From positions 949,229 to 1,013,228 of the forward strand of contig NW_004454262.1 in NCBI RefSeq assembly GCF_000283155.1: a DNA stretch of 64,000 bases, written 5' to 3'. Below are positions 39,520 through 50,575 of the stretch, piece by piece. The number at the start of each line of letters is the position of its first letter. Positions within the stretch are counted from its first letter, which is position 1. This DNA is from Ceratotherium simum simum (lineage: Eukaryota; Chordata; Mammalia; Perissodactyla; Rhinocerotidae). Position numbers and translations under genes: made by a program. The notes beneath the pieces are model-generated. The model saw only the letters and a list, made by a program, of their open reading frames with translations, did no database searches and was not told where the DNA came from.

Positions 39520-40340
39520 CATCCTTCCTCAGTGCCCAGTGGTAGGGTAAGATGGTTCCTGACTTCAGAGAATTTACAGTGTATCTGGGAATATAGGACA
39601 GACATAATTACATATCCCATTAATTCCATTAATTTGACAGCACTGCCTAGAGAGCTAATATGCCATTCAGACCCCTTGACAGGGACTGGAGACGAGAAGA
39701 TGAGTAAAGCAGTGCGTCCATAGGCTTGTAGCCCAGTGGGAGGGCCCGACACGTAACCACAGAATACGATAGTATGCCATTACAGAAGACAGTCAAGGGG
39801 ATGTTCAGGTGGGCATTCTCCATCTGAGGAGCATATGGCAAGGCTTCTCACCCACGATATTACTGACATTTGGGGCTGGGTAATTCTTTGTCGTGGGGGA
39901 CTGTCCTATGTACTGGAGGATGTTTAGTGACATGCCTGGCCAAAGCCCACTAGGTGCCAGTAGTATGCCCCCCAAGTTGTACCAACCAAAAATGTCTCCA
40001 GACATTGCCACATGTCCCTTGGGGAGAAAATGGTTCCAGGTTGAGAGGCTCTGGTTTAAGGAATGAAAATACATGGAGAGACATATTGCAAGCAAGTGCC
40101 CAGAAGAGAGATTCCAGTATAGACCCAGATGCGCGAAACTTTGGGACACAGGGACAGATGAAGCACCATTAGTAGGCACAGGCATACAATGAGAAGAGGA
40201 CTGAGGAGCAGACCCTGAGGAACACTGGCCCCATGGACCAAGAGAAGGGGTGGGCGCATGTGAGGCAGGCTGACCAGAGCAGGAGAGGGGGGTCAGAAGG
40301 CAGGACAGATGGTTTGCTCTAGAAACAGAGAGTGGCAAAT
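39520..40340 (-). repeat. LINE-2-like sequence, antisense, split by a MER5A
   Basis: CCTGACTTCAGAGAATTTAC, GACAGACATAATTACATATC and, after the MER5A at 39838-40053, GAGGAGCAGACCCTGAGGAACAC have the block order of an antisense L2. Several ORFs of up to 177 codons run through and are not genes. Edges are approximate. Confidence 0.4.
39838..40053 (-). mobile_element. MER5A (hAT-Charlie) DNA transposon
   Basis: GCTTCTCACCCACGATATTACTGACATTTGGGGC, TAATTCTTTGTCGTGGGGGAC, GTAGTATGCCCCCCAAG, ACCAAAAATGTCTCCAGACATTGCC and the closing GGTTGAGAGGCTCTG follow MER5A in reverse orientation. Non-autonomous and long inactive. Confidence 0.88.
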
Positions 40341-40800
40341 TTCAGGAGGCCAACGTCAAAAACATGTAGGTCCAGTAAAACGTGGACTGAAAAATACTAG
40401 TTTTCAGAATTTGGAGACCCTGGGTGAGCATGGGGAAGCATTTTTCAGTGGGGTGATCAGGAACAGAAACCAGATCACAATAGCTGAGGATCAAACAACA
40501 CATACAACAAAGGGGAACTGAGTGGCCTCCTTCAAGTACCGTGTCACCTTTCATCACATCCAACATGCCATCACTACCAAGACACATGGCTCCGTGTTCC
40601 CACTAAGAAAGAAAAAACACTGCAGTTAAGCTATGACCTGATGCTTCCTATCCTCGAAAAGAGACGTCACAATTTCAGCAGTGTTACCAACGTGTGCAAA
40701 ATGCCCACTGCACCTCGGAGGGTATGAGATACATTATTTCCAAAGGAAAGGAAAGAGATAATGGGTCAAGGAGGGGTGGAAAGTTGGATTTTTCTTGTAG

Positions 40801-40880
40801 TTTTTTCCTCTTCCTTTCTTCCATTTTTTCTTTCTTCCTTCTTTCTTTCCTTCTTCCTTTCCCTCCCTCCTTCCTTCCTT
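40801..40880. repeat. Polypyrimidine tract
   Basis: About 80 nt on the + strand are almost entirely C and T, built on TTCC/TTTC units, with a single A. The minus strand is the purine strand, giving a Lys/Glu/Arg-rich spurious ORF at 40766-40963. Confidence 0.92.
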
Positions 40881-40989
40881 AATGCAAGAGGCTTGACTGT
40901 GTTAATCATCCCATAGGAAAGTGGCAGAAGAGAGAGGGTGGTTGATGTTAGTGAACAGAGCAAGCACTGAACTCACTGGATCACGAGAC

Positions 40990-42230
40990 AGATGCCTGTC
41001 CTTCTGAAAACGAGGGAAGGAGGGAAGCATGAGGGCAGTTTAGACAGATGTGTGGAAGGTACAGGTGGTCAAGAAGCTGAGGGAATTCAATGGTGACAGA
41101 CCTGTGAAGACACAGAGTGGTCTGGCACTGAACTTGAACTGGGCCTTTAGAATGAGTGGAGAGCAAGGAAGGGAGTAGAAGATAGGAGAGAAAAGCATGA
41201 AGCAGAGTGAGCCTCGGGAGTAAATACTCACCGCTACATTCCTACAGGATCTAGATTAGATTTACTGGGGGCAAGACTCAGGCGGGAGATTATTTTGATC
41301 TTTTCAGGGAAAATAAATTTTAAAAATACCTTTTGGTGGCAAAGGTGGGTGGGAAAATGGAGGAGGTGCCCTTGGAATGGCACAGGGCTCAGAGCCGCTC
41401 TGCTCCTGCTCCAGGGAAGCCCGAGAGTGGGCAAGTGAGGGGCCATCCCGCCCCCAATTCAGCTTCTTCCCAGCCCCCAGGAGGTGGGCTCCAGCAGGGC
41501 CCTGCAAAGGCAGAGTGCGCCCAAGGTGGTGGGGTGCCGGGGAGGACCAGTAGACAGGGCTGTCCATCACTGGCTCTTCACCAAGCAAGCAAGAAACTTC
41601 ATGAGAATTCCCAGTTAAGAATGCATGGGGTTATTTTTTTCATATTACAGGACTATTTTAATAAATAACAGGCTAATTTCTGCACCCTTACCTCCGAGTC
41701 CCACCTGCCACAGCTCTGCGGGGCTCAGCTCACATCTCCCTCTCCCTCTCGCTTTCCCCTCTGCTTGAGCCTTCCCTCACCTGGCTGAGGGAGAAGGGCC
41801 AGGTCTGCCTCTCAGGCTAGAAGGAGCACCAGCCTCGCCAAGAGCCCTCCCCTGGGAGACGGGCCACTGCTGCTCGGTTCAGCAGGACCAAGCCGGGGTA
41901 GGGAGCGCGTGTGGACCAGCTTGACTCTCTTCCTGCACTGTTTACATCTAACCAGGCTTCTTGCTCAAGCTCTGTCTACAGTGACTATTCCTGGTCACTG
42001 CAATCAGAGGCAGCTAAACCCCTCTCGCGTCCATGCTTCTGAAAAAGGTCCAGCCTTGGAATGTGTGCTTCTGATGCCAGGCCACAGTCACCTCCCTCCT
42101 GGTTCTCCAGACCCGAGCCATTGAAATAAAAACCCCGAATATGTGTTTGGTGGTATTGACGACCCAGTGCATCCCTCCTGGTGTTCTGCTACTGCTCTGA
42201 CTGACAGGTGGAGGGCTTATGACACGGAAA
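40990..42230. other. Non-coding flank, nothing specific
   Basis: Moderately GC-rich sequence with short overlapping ORFs on both strands and a CTCTCCCTCTCGCTTTCC stretch near 41735. I recognise no gene or repeat. Confidence 0.5.
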
Positions 42231-42237
42231 TTACCTT

Positions 42238-42892
42238 TGTCGGGAGAGAGGGAGAATCTCCCTCTGCCCTTTTCCTTAAGGTTCTTATGGCTGGCCAAAT
42301 AATTAACAAGACAGGTTAGCAGGAGAAAATAATACCAAGTTTAATAACATGTATACATGGGAGAAAACAGGGACACTGCGTTTCTCAACACAATAGCAGA
42401 ATTCTTGTCTTAAATACCATGTTCAGCCAACAATAAAGGAGGATGTTGGGGGTGGGGGAGTCAGTTACAGGAGATTACCACTAAAGCACAGTAAACAAGA
42501 GTAAGGTTATTATGCAGATTTAAGGCCTCACCTTTTACATTGATAAGTTTCTAGAAATGAGGTCATCCACCCTCTTCCCAATACAGAGGGAGATACCTTT
42601 ACAAATGGAGATTTCCCTTATAAATGTAAATGTCTGTCTGGCACCTCCTTGCAGGGCCATCCAAAGAATGTGGCCAGAGACAGAACTTCTGATAAGATGG
42701 GCTTGTTGGTGCCTGTTCTATTCTAACATCTATTTTACATTATATTACAGCCATCAGATAGAAAATCTGTTCCTGGAAGGAGTTAGTATGTCAAATTCTT
42801 TAGGCAGTTAGTGGGGGAGGTCAAATGTCCTCAGAGAAAACAACCAAGGTAAAGAGATAGATTTCAGGGTGGCCAAATCTTGATCTCCCACA
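42238..42892 (-). mobile_element. Solo LTR of a class I-type endogenous retrovirus
   Basis: On the minus strand the 655 bp element starts TGTGGGAGATC and ends CTCCCGACA, giving TG..CA ends. It is flanked by a 4 bp duplication CCTT (42234-42237 and 42893-42896), as expected for gammaretrovirus-like elements. Inside, in minus orientation, are a TATTTAAG box near 42415 and an ATTAAA signal near 42340. No internal retroviral genes are next to it, so it is a recombined solo LTR. The family name is not assigned. Confidence 0.8.
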
Positions 42893-42949
42893 CCTTCTCT
42901 GAGGTCAGGGGCAGGAGAGGCGGGCAGGGAACGGAGCAGCCCGCTCCTT

Positions 42950-44380
42950 CTTTGCTCCGCACCTCGGCTCCTGCAGGGCCCCTAAGGGGATGGGAAGAGA
43001 AAGGCTCCCCCTGCCAGCAGCCCCGTGCGTTTTGAGTCCTGCGGGCCTCCAGATCAGCGCTCTTCCCCTGCAGCTGTGAAGCCCCTTGCACACAGAAATT
43101 CTAGGCCCTGATGTGGTCCGTGCTCCGAAGCTGGACTGCAGCTCTCGAGCTGGCGGACACAGGCCTCCAGCCCTCGGGGCTCGCAAGGGCCAAAGGCGCT
43201 GTGGAGGTGTGATTCACCGAGTTCCCAGAGGAAAAGGAGGCAGCCAGCTGGCAGAGGATTACTGAACAGCCAGGCCAAGGAATTCCGTTGCTGTTTGGAT
43301 GGAGACTAGCAGCGAGCTACCTCGCTCCTCCTCCTCCCCCACTGAGGCTCAGAACTGTCGGCCAGCCAGGGCTCCGGGGTTGGAGTGAAGGAATGGAGCT
43401 GCTTCCCGACTACCAAGATAAGGGGCTGTGGCCATGTCCACAGCCAGGCAAGGCAAGAAATACATGCATTTTCATTTGAGGATGATTCTCACACCCCCAA
43501 ATGTTTACCTCAAATATACCTAGATGCATTGCCCAGAGGTAGTTTTTCAATAAGCAAACTTGATGGACAAGAGAAATAATATTGGCTAACAAACAAAAAA
43601 GCACAGTGTGTACATCACAGCTCAAGAATCGTCTAGTCTCCTCCATAAGGGGTTTCTTCCCCCTGCACCTTGGGTACCTCAGGCTCTCTGGTGACTATAT
43701 GTTAGAGACTCATTGCACAGCCATTCTTAACCCTGCTCCTGTGGAGAAACTCGCTGCTCCATGAACCCAGACCCCCTGGACACCTCCCCTTTGACCTACA
43801 TCCTTCCAAAGATGAAGTCATGAGACATCATGATAAATATTTCCCCCGAAGTTCATGCAAAGAACAAAAACCAAAGACCCCGCCCAAGCTCCCTTCTCCT
43901 CGAGTGTAGATAACTGTGTCACTTGAATCCGGGTAACGGGGTGACCCTTTCTCACGTGCGTTTCTCAAAACACACGGGGCAGTTGTTACTGCCCCATCTA
44001 CACGGCAGTAACAACACTCTCTGGAGCCTGCAGGGCAGTTGGGAGAACAGAATGTGCCGTTGACCCACAGGACAGAAGGTCGAGGAACAACCTTTCCTTA
44101 GGTTGCCTTGACCCGGGGCGCCTTCACCCGCTGTGCCGTTTTAGAGGATTTAGTATCATTTCCCATCATTCTGACTGCACACCCGGCAGCCTCCAAGATG
44201 GCGCCCATCCAGCTGGTTTGAAACGCCTTCCGAGGCTATCCTAAATCAAGTGGATTTTAAAATTGAGCCAAAAGGAAGATTTTTGAAAATAAGCTGATTT
44301 TAATCCATCCTTGCGGGCCCTGTGCACTAGGACTGTAGCTTCATTCAGACACAGGGTTTCCCCTTCAAAGAAGGAGTACA
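42950..44380. other. Non-coding flank, moderately GC-rich
   Basis: No gene or well-defined repeat is recognised. Short ORFs overlap on both strands. CpG is not notably enriched compared with 47.6 kb. Confidence 0.45.
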
Positions 44381-44389
44381 AAGGGGATG

Positions 44390-45152
44390 CAGGGAAGGAG
44401 GTGCTCTGACACCATCCCCAGCTGGTGTCCTGCAGTTCAGTTCTGGCCTTTCCCCCATGAGGGCGATGTTAGCACAGACCCCGAGTTAAGAGCTCAGTCT
44501 CCCACAAGATTGCCCCCACTGCAGAAGCCAGCCACAACTTCAGGGGATGCTCAGCCCATCCACACTTCTGATTGACTGGCTACAAATTCAGGGGCTTCCA
44601 TGACCTCCTCAGGTCAATAATTCTCTAGAACAATTCACGGAACTCAGGAAAGTGCTATACTTATATTCATAGTTTTATTATAAAGGATGCAACGCAGGAA
44701 CAGCCAAATGAGGGGATACATAGGGCGAGGTCTAGAAAGGCCCTGAATGCAGAGCTTCTGCGCACCCCCTTGTGGAGTCAGGACCTGTCATCTTCTGGGT
44801 ACATCAATGTTTTCACCAACCAGCATCCTCCACTGAGTCTCAGTGCCCAAAGGTTTTATTGGGGTTTCATTATATAGGCATCATTGATAAAATCACTGGC
44901 CACATGATTGATTGAATAAATCTCCAGCCTCCCCGCCCCCTCAGAAGTCAGGCTGGCTCATAGTCCCGACTCTCTAATCACCTGGTTGGTTCCCCTGGCC
45001 ACCAGCCCCCATCCTGAAGCTTTCTAGGGGCCCACCAGGAGTCACCTCATTAACATAAACTCAGGAGTGACCCGAGGGGCTCATGAATAACAAAGGCCCC
45101 TGGGGAAATTCCAAGGGTTTTTAAGTCTTTCCAAATTCTTTTTTATACAACA
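44390..45152 (-). mobile_element. Solo LTR, antisense, family unresolved
   Basis: On the minus strand the element starts TGTTGTATAAAAAAG at 45152. It then shows GAATTTCCCCAGGGGC, TTAATGAGGTGACTCC, ATATAATGAAACCCC, CTTTATAATAAAACTATG (poly(A) signal, about 44680) and CCTGAGTTCCGTGAATTG, ending near GACACCAGCTGGGGATGG. This order of a U3, TATA-like and poly(A) part, and a GAGTTCTGTGAG-type U5 is that of a mammalian ERV LTR. The left end is approximate, and the target duplication was not found. Confidence 0.7.
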
Positions 45153-45299
45153 GGGGGCTTCTCCTTGGAAACATCGGGAACTGAGAGAGGAGAAAGCATG
45201 AGAGCAAGATGTGCCTGGAGCTATGAGGTCCCAGCTCATTGGAAAAGGGCTGGCCCCCCAGCTGGCATCAGGAGATGGGTGCCGGCACCTTCTCCACCA

Positions 45300-45450
45300 G
45301 CTAGATGTGCAGCTAATATACTCCTCTGAGCCTCAGTGTTCTCATCTGTGAAAGTGACTTATTATAGTGCCTGCCCAAGAGGTGTCATGAGGAGGACTTG
45401 AGATGGTGGATAGAGAATGCCTAGCACCAGTAGCACTCAGCAAGTTCACT
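45300..45450 (+). repeat. MIR 3' fragment
   Basis: CTGAGCCTCAGTGTTCTCATCTGTGAAAGTG, GTGCCTGCCCAAGAGGTG and GCCTAGCACCAGTAGCACTCAG match the MIR core and 3' end. Confidence 0.7.
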
Positions 45451-45904
45451 GTTGCTGTTATTTTTTTCCCCTTACCCAGGCAGTAATTACATGTGGCTGG
45501 AGTGCAGGAAAAGAGGCCCACAATGTGCAGGGAGATGGAGGGCTCCCGGGAGCCAGAGGCCCTTACAAAGGGATGCACTGAGGCCCTTACTTGCCAGCCA
45601 GCCTGCCTGCTTGTCAGTTCTTGACTCACAAAGCAGACAGACCTGTGCAACCGAGCCAGTGTCCTCAGAGGTGAGAATAGAACACTAAAAAGGTGTCTTC
45701 ATTCAGACCTACGTCAGAGGAATCAAAAAGTCCAAAGAAGCAAATACTGAGGCGGGTATTCTACCCAAATGTCTAGGGCATTATAGGGCCCTGATAAACA
45801 GCAATGCTAGAATTTAGATTTCTTAATTCTGAAAGAGCAGAAGAGTACCATGATTCTTTAAAAAGACATTTTATTATCATGTATACACACACATGCAAAT
45901 ATAT

Positions 45905-46408
45905 TTGCACAATCCAGATCCACCCTACGGTTCTGCACAAAGGACACGATCTGCTCACCGCAAGACAAAAGCCAATCGTCAAGAAGCAAGATGGTGGAAA
46001 AGAAAGGGCACTTTATTACAGCTTGCTAGCAAGGGGGAAGATAGCCAACTAATGTCTCAAAGAGCCATCTTAAGGGGGCACAAAATCTTACAGCAGTTGT
46101 ATAGGTCAGTGGGTTATAGAGGAGGCGGTTAGGAATGTTGACACTCAGATGTTACAGACTGGGAGTCGCCACACCAATCTTTCAGTTTTCATTGACGATG
46201 GCTATCAGCATAGACTCTCTGTTCGGGGGTCATCACATTCCTAAGAAACTCAAAAGAACAAAGTTATCATCTTATTGCAGCTGGAAAGTACAGGCACAAG
46301 CAGGAGTTGTAAAATCTACAGAGCAGTTAGATCTCCTGGAGAGTGCATATCCAGCTGGGTTAGTTTGTCAGAGGTCATTCAAAGCTACAATAGGGTTTCT
46401 TTTCTACA
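45905..46408 (-). mobile_element. Solo LTR, antisense, likely class I ERV
   Basis: On the minus strand the element begins TGTAGAAAAGAAACC at 46408. It carries CCTCTATAACCC (TATA-like), TGTAATAAAGTGCCC (poly(A) signal near 46010) and then CTTTCTTTTCCACCATCTTGC, GGCTTTTGTCTTGCGG, typical of an R-U5 end. The left boundary is approximate. The ORFs at 45804-46440 on the + strand are incidental. Confidence 0.65.
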
Positions 46409-47394
46409 ATTTGGCTTCCCTTATGTCAACCTTGTCTTGAGCCGGTATCACTACCACCCTGTCCGTCTTCGCTTCCGGCCACAGCACGTCAGCAGGGTCC
46501 CCACCTCCCTTTACTGTGGCGAGAGCGGAGCTCAAAGACCATCAGTATTTAACCTCACAGGACACTGCACCAAATCCACCCTCAGTTATTGCACTGGTTT
46601 TGAAAGTGGATGATCATTTCTTAACAATGATTTTATCACAAATTTTGTTCTTTGGATACTTCAAGTATTTAGAATTTAAGATAAATTATCTTCCATAGAA
46701 TTCAAGACTATGACCCAGCGGTAAGTCTGGTGATTAGAAACATGTCATAGTTCTGTGCAAAGATAGCCACTCTTAATATTTTGGTGTGTTTACTTCCAGT
46801 CTTTTTGGTGATGAATTCTTTTCAAGTAACATTTATATTCTTATTATAAAATGAATACATACTCTCTGTGGAAAATATCAGAAGAAAATAAAAGTCATCT
46901 GTCATTCCACCACCCAGAAATAACTGCTGTTAACATTTTGTGATCTAGTTCTGGGTCTTCCTTTTACAGGTAACATTTAATGATGAGCATTTTCTTATGT
47001 CATTAAAAATTCTTTAAAAACATATGGACGTGGGCGGGGGAATGAAAGACCAGTGATGGAGGATTGGGAGACAGGACCATTGCTTTTGTGCCAAGGTCTT
47101 CCTACCTCTTAGCTTCAGGCTGGCCCTGTTCTTTCTCTCTTTGAGCTTGTGCATCTGTAATATCGTAACGATTTTCACACAAAGCATAAGATACAGAAGA
47201 GGTAGTCGAAAGCTGCTAAGTGCAGGATGGCTACTGGTCAATGGATGATAATGGAGATGTGCAATGAATGAGACACCTGTTGGAGGCGGAGTCGAAATTG
47301 GGGAATTGACCAGGTCACACTCTCAGCCTGCTCCAGCATTTCTATCCCCGAGCACCAGGGAGGCAGAAGGATGGATCAGATGGTGAAGGAACAT

Positions 47395-47490
47395 ACACCG
47401 TAGGCTCGTGAGGACAAGACGCATAATCATGTCTCTACACTTAGCCCAAATCCTAGAGCGTGCAAGGGCTCAAAGAATGTTCCCGCGTCA
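47395..47490 (+). repeat. LINE-2 3' end-like fragment
   Basis: GTGAGGACAAGACGCATAATCATGTCTC, CAAATCCTAGAGCGTGC and GGGCTCAAAGAATG resemble the L2 terminus (GAGGGCAGGGACTGTGTC..AGCACAGTGCC..GCTCAATAAATG). Confidence 0.4.
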
Positions 47491-47639
47491 TGCCATTTAA
47501 CCCGATCTTCCAGAACCGCAGCTTACTCTAGCAGGTCACGTGCGAATACGCAAAAACACAGAGCGCAAGGTAAGCAGCTGTGCAGGTGTTAGCTGCGGAA
47601 GTGTCGGCAGGAAAGGCTGGGTGTGCACCGATGGCAAAA

Positions 47640-48000
47640 GGCCCCAGGATCTCAGCGGCGGAAACAATCACGTGCAGTCCTCACCCGCACTGCCTGCTCT
47701 GCCGTCGCTGTCGCGGACGCCACCGCACACTCGCAGCCACAGCCGCTGGCGGAGAGGATGAGGAGGATGCCGACCCCCGGGGCGGTGGAGGGTCCACGCA
47801 TCATTGTTGCTCCGCGGGTCCTCTTCGTGAGATTCCGGAAGTTGTCTGGCCCAATGGGAGTGCTTCCTGTCTGGCCTGCGTTTCTTTTCTGGCTCCCGCG
47901 GGTGTGTGCCCTGGGTTTGGCTGTGGTAGAGGAAAGGCGGTGTAAGGACCAGGCTGCCGAGCTTCTGGGGAGGGGCAGACGGGCCGGAGGGTCCTGAGTG
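47640..48000. promoter_or_regulatory. Small CpG island, possible unassigned promoter
   Basis: By hand count there are 28 CpG dinucleotides in 360 bp. GC is about 60 percent, so observed/expected is roughly 0.8, while the rest of the flank is CpG-poor. It lies about 10 kb past the GLI3 poly(A) site. It reads open in several frames on both strands (121, 124 and 130 codons), which such composition tends to produce. A CAAGGTAAGC donor-like sequence is at about 47567. It could be the promoter of a non-coding RNA, the remnant of a retrocopied 5' exon, or an orphan island. No known gene is recognised. Confidence 0.6.
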
Positions 48001-48649
48001 TAAGTCACCGAGGACAGTGTGTTTGATGTTCCTGGACGCTCCACATCACTTTCTGGTTGGAGCTTTAAGCCTCACTGCAGAGGATCAGAGGGGCTGACAG
48101 AGTGAGGGGCGGGGCCTGGGGGTGTGGAACCTTGGCACAGGGCCTTTTGTGATGGGCATCTTGGAGGCGGCCTCAACCACAGCAAACCTTAACATGGCCT
48201 GCTGATGGGTTCCGTAGACATCCAAGCCATCCATGCCTCACGCAAGGTCCACCGCTCATCCTGTGCCTCACTGTCCATTTCAGAGCTGCCAGCACCCTCG
48301 CCCTGTCCCTCACCCCCACGCCTTCCATGACTCTCATGCCACGCAGGTGCTTTCTTTACTTGGTATCCACACAGCGTCCGCATGTTAACACTGCTGCGTC
48401 TAACAGCTTCTCAAAGTGGCCCTTCGTCCCACAGGCTAAAACCTAAAGGGCTGGTTCAATGCCCCACTTGGGTTTGTTGCACTCTACCCTGGGCAGCAGA
48501 ACAGACGTGCAGAGGCCTCAGGAAAACCTGGGTGAGTGGATGAGACACAAGGAGAAGGTGAGTTGGAGAGGCTATGTCTATCCTGACCTTTGATCTAGCA
48601 GAACAGAAACACTATGAAAGGGGTGATGGTTGCCATTTTGAAGAGAAAA

Positions 48650-49010
48650 GTCAATTTGACAGTATTTATCGAGTACTTATTTCCAATGTACCTAAAAAGA
48701 ACAAAAGATAACCCCTTTCTTAAGGCCCTCACAGTCCCAATGGAAAGAAAGAAAAAACGCAATAATTCCAGGAGAAGGTGAGAAGTATTGTGAGAGCAGA
48801 AGCCACAGGGTCCTGAGGAGGAGCACCTTTCCCAGGGGAAGGGGCTGTGGGTCCCCAGGGAGACCTGAGCTGGGTACTCAAGGGCCAGGAGCAGGTGAAG
48901 CTTGAGAGGAGAGAGTTCAGTGGGCTTCCTGGGATGATGTGGAGGCCTGGAGAAGGTGCCCGAGGCTGGGAGCCTGCAGCTTTGTAAGGTGGGGAGGGCT
49001 GTGGCTTCCT
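48650..49010 (-). repeat. LINE-2 fragment, antisense
   Basis: ACAGTATTTATCGAGTACTTATTTCC, AAGGCCCTCACAGTCCCAATGG, GGTGAGAAGTATTGTGAGAGC and GACCTGAGCTGGGTACTCAAGG follow the antisense L2 order. Confidence 0.55.
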
Positions 49011-49019
49011 CTCTTCTCC

Positions 49020-50230
49020 CAATTACAGCTCCAGTTGGGTGTCGGGAGGTTTGAGGTGATGCAGTCCCCCCAAACAGTGGGGCTCCCAGGAATTATTGGG
49101 GTTTAGCCTGTTCAAAGAGGAGTTTGGCCCACTAACTACTGGGATATATAGGGCACTTCTCTTTATGGCAGAGGTATCACCAGTGCCATTTGCATATCTG
49201 TTCTTTGTATGAACAAGGGCAGGGAAGGGGTTGTCCTTTCTCTCAAAGACCAGCTCGGGGTGGTGGGACACAGGGGGGCTGCAGACAAGGCTACCAGTGT
49301 CCAGGAATTCTTGGTTATGGCATGCTGTGGCCTCCAGCCTCAGATAGGTTGATGGAACAGCCAGGACGTCACAGGTGTCAAGTGACAGAGACCAATCCAA
49401 GGCAGCCAGATTGGGGGTGCTGGTGGTGGGAGGGCATTCACTGGAAGAAAGTATCCTCCCTTGGGAAGACTGGAGCTGAGAGCCTGAGCGTTGCTGGGAA
49501 CTCTGGGAATACTCTCTCCGTTTTTATTTTCTTCTTTTTTCCACCCTTCTCTTTATGCATCTTTCCCAGCAGACGGGCTCTGCCTGGTGGGTGGAAGATG
49601 GCGACCCACAGTGCCCAGGTTCTCAGTTCAGAGTTACTGTCACCTGAAGAGACTGATTCTTTCTCAGTCCTAGTTCCAACATCCCTGGGGAGGGTCTGGG
49701 AATGGCTCAGCCAGTTTGCATGTTGTGTTCATCTTAGGTAAGGGTGTGGGGTCAAATCCCTCCCTGGGCATGGGCTGGGGCAGGGTAGGGGCACCGTGAG
49801 CTGGCACTCTCTGAACTCAGGCTGGAGGCTGGCAAGCCGAAGGCAAATGGGGTCCCTCAGAAAGAGGTGCTCTCTGGAAATGAGAAGAGACTCCTTGAAC
49901 CCCAACTCCTTCCACCTGGTCCCCAGGGGCAGCAATCACAGGGATCAGAGCTTTGGGACTTGCTTCCTTTCGGAGGTTTCGCCAAGAAGGGGCCCTGTCT
50001 GATGTTTCTTAGTGAGTTTTCCTCCTTCAGTTCTCCATAGTTTCGTTGTCTGCAATCACATGGTTCTGAGTTAGTGCTTGTTTAGAAACCTCACAGAGCC
50101 ATTGGCGTCTGCATTGGCGTCTGGCTGCATTTCTTTGTGTTTTCAGAGTGACTGATGCTGAGTTTCTGGCTATGGGGGATTTGTGAAGTAGGGTAATAAC
50201 TACCACATTCACAGACTCTGCTACACACGC
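49020..50230. other. Non-coding flank
   Basis: A 183-codon ORF (49190-49741) and a 125-codon ORF on the other strand overlap here. Neither has a recognisable domain, a plausible initiation context or a codon pattern like GLI3. I see no gene. Confidence 0.45.
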
Positions 50231-50234
50231 AATA

Positions 50235-50390
50235 TACACTTGATATTTTATCTTGAATCGCACAGCAATCCTATTATTCTTACCACCATTTTAAAAATGA
50301 AGAAACGAAGAGAGAAAGGTGAAGTCACCCACCTGGGATCACTCAGCCAGCAAGTGCCAGAGCCAGGATTTCTGTTTGGGGGATCAAGAC
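50235..50390 (+). repeat. MIR fragment
   Basis: TATACACTTGATATTTTATC, ACAGCAATCCTATTATTC, ACCACCATTTTAAAAATGAAG and CACTCAGCCAGCAAGTGCCAGAG, then CAGGATTTC follow the MIR order. Confidence 0.65.
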
Positions 50391-50499
50391 GTGGCCCCAG
50401 GTGGTCATAGAGGAGCATGGCGGCAGTCACCCTCTCTGAGTTCAGAGGCAGGGGGTGTGTGAGTCTACACAGAGGTGGTAGTTTATGGTCCCGCACCTG

Positions 50500-50575
50500 C
50501 TTACGTGAGCTGTGGGACCTTGGGCAAGTCGACATCACTGTGCCTCAGTGTCCTCATCTGCCAAACAAGACGACA
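50500..50575 (+). repeat. MIR core fragment
   Basis: GTGGGACCTTGGGCAAGTCGAC, then GTGCCTCAGTGTCCTCATCTGCC is the MIR core. Confidence 0.7.

Noticed and set aside
44760..44785. CTCF-like CACAAGGGGGTGC on the minus strand
   Set aside because: It lies inside an LTR and differs from consensus at key positions; weaker than the 53.28 kb site.
49190..49741. 183-codon ORF downstream of GLI3
   Set aside because: Low-complexity protein without motif or initiation context, overlapped by a minus-strand ORF. Not supportable as a gene.
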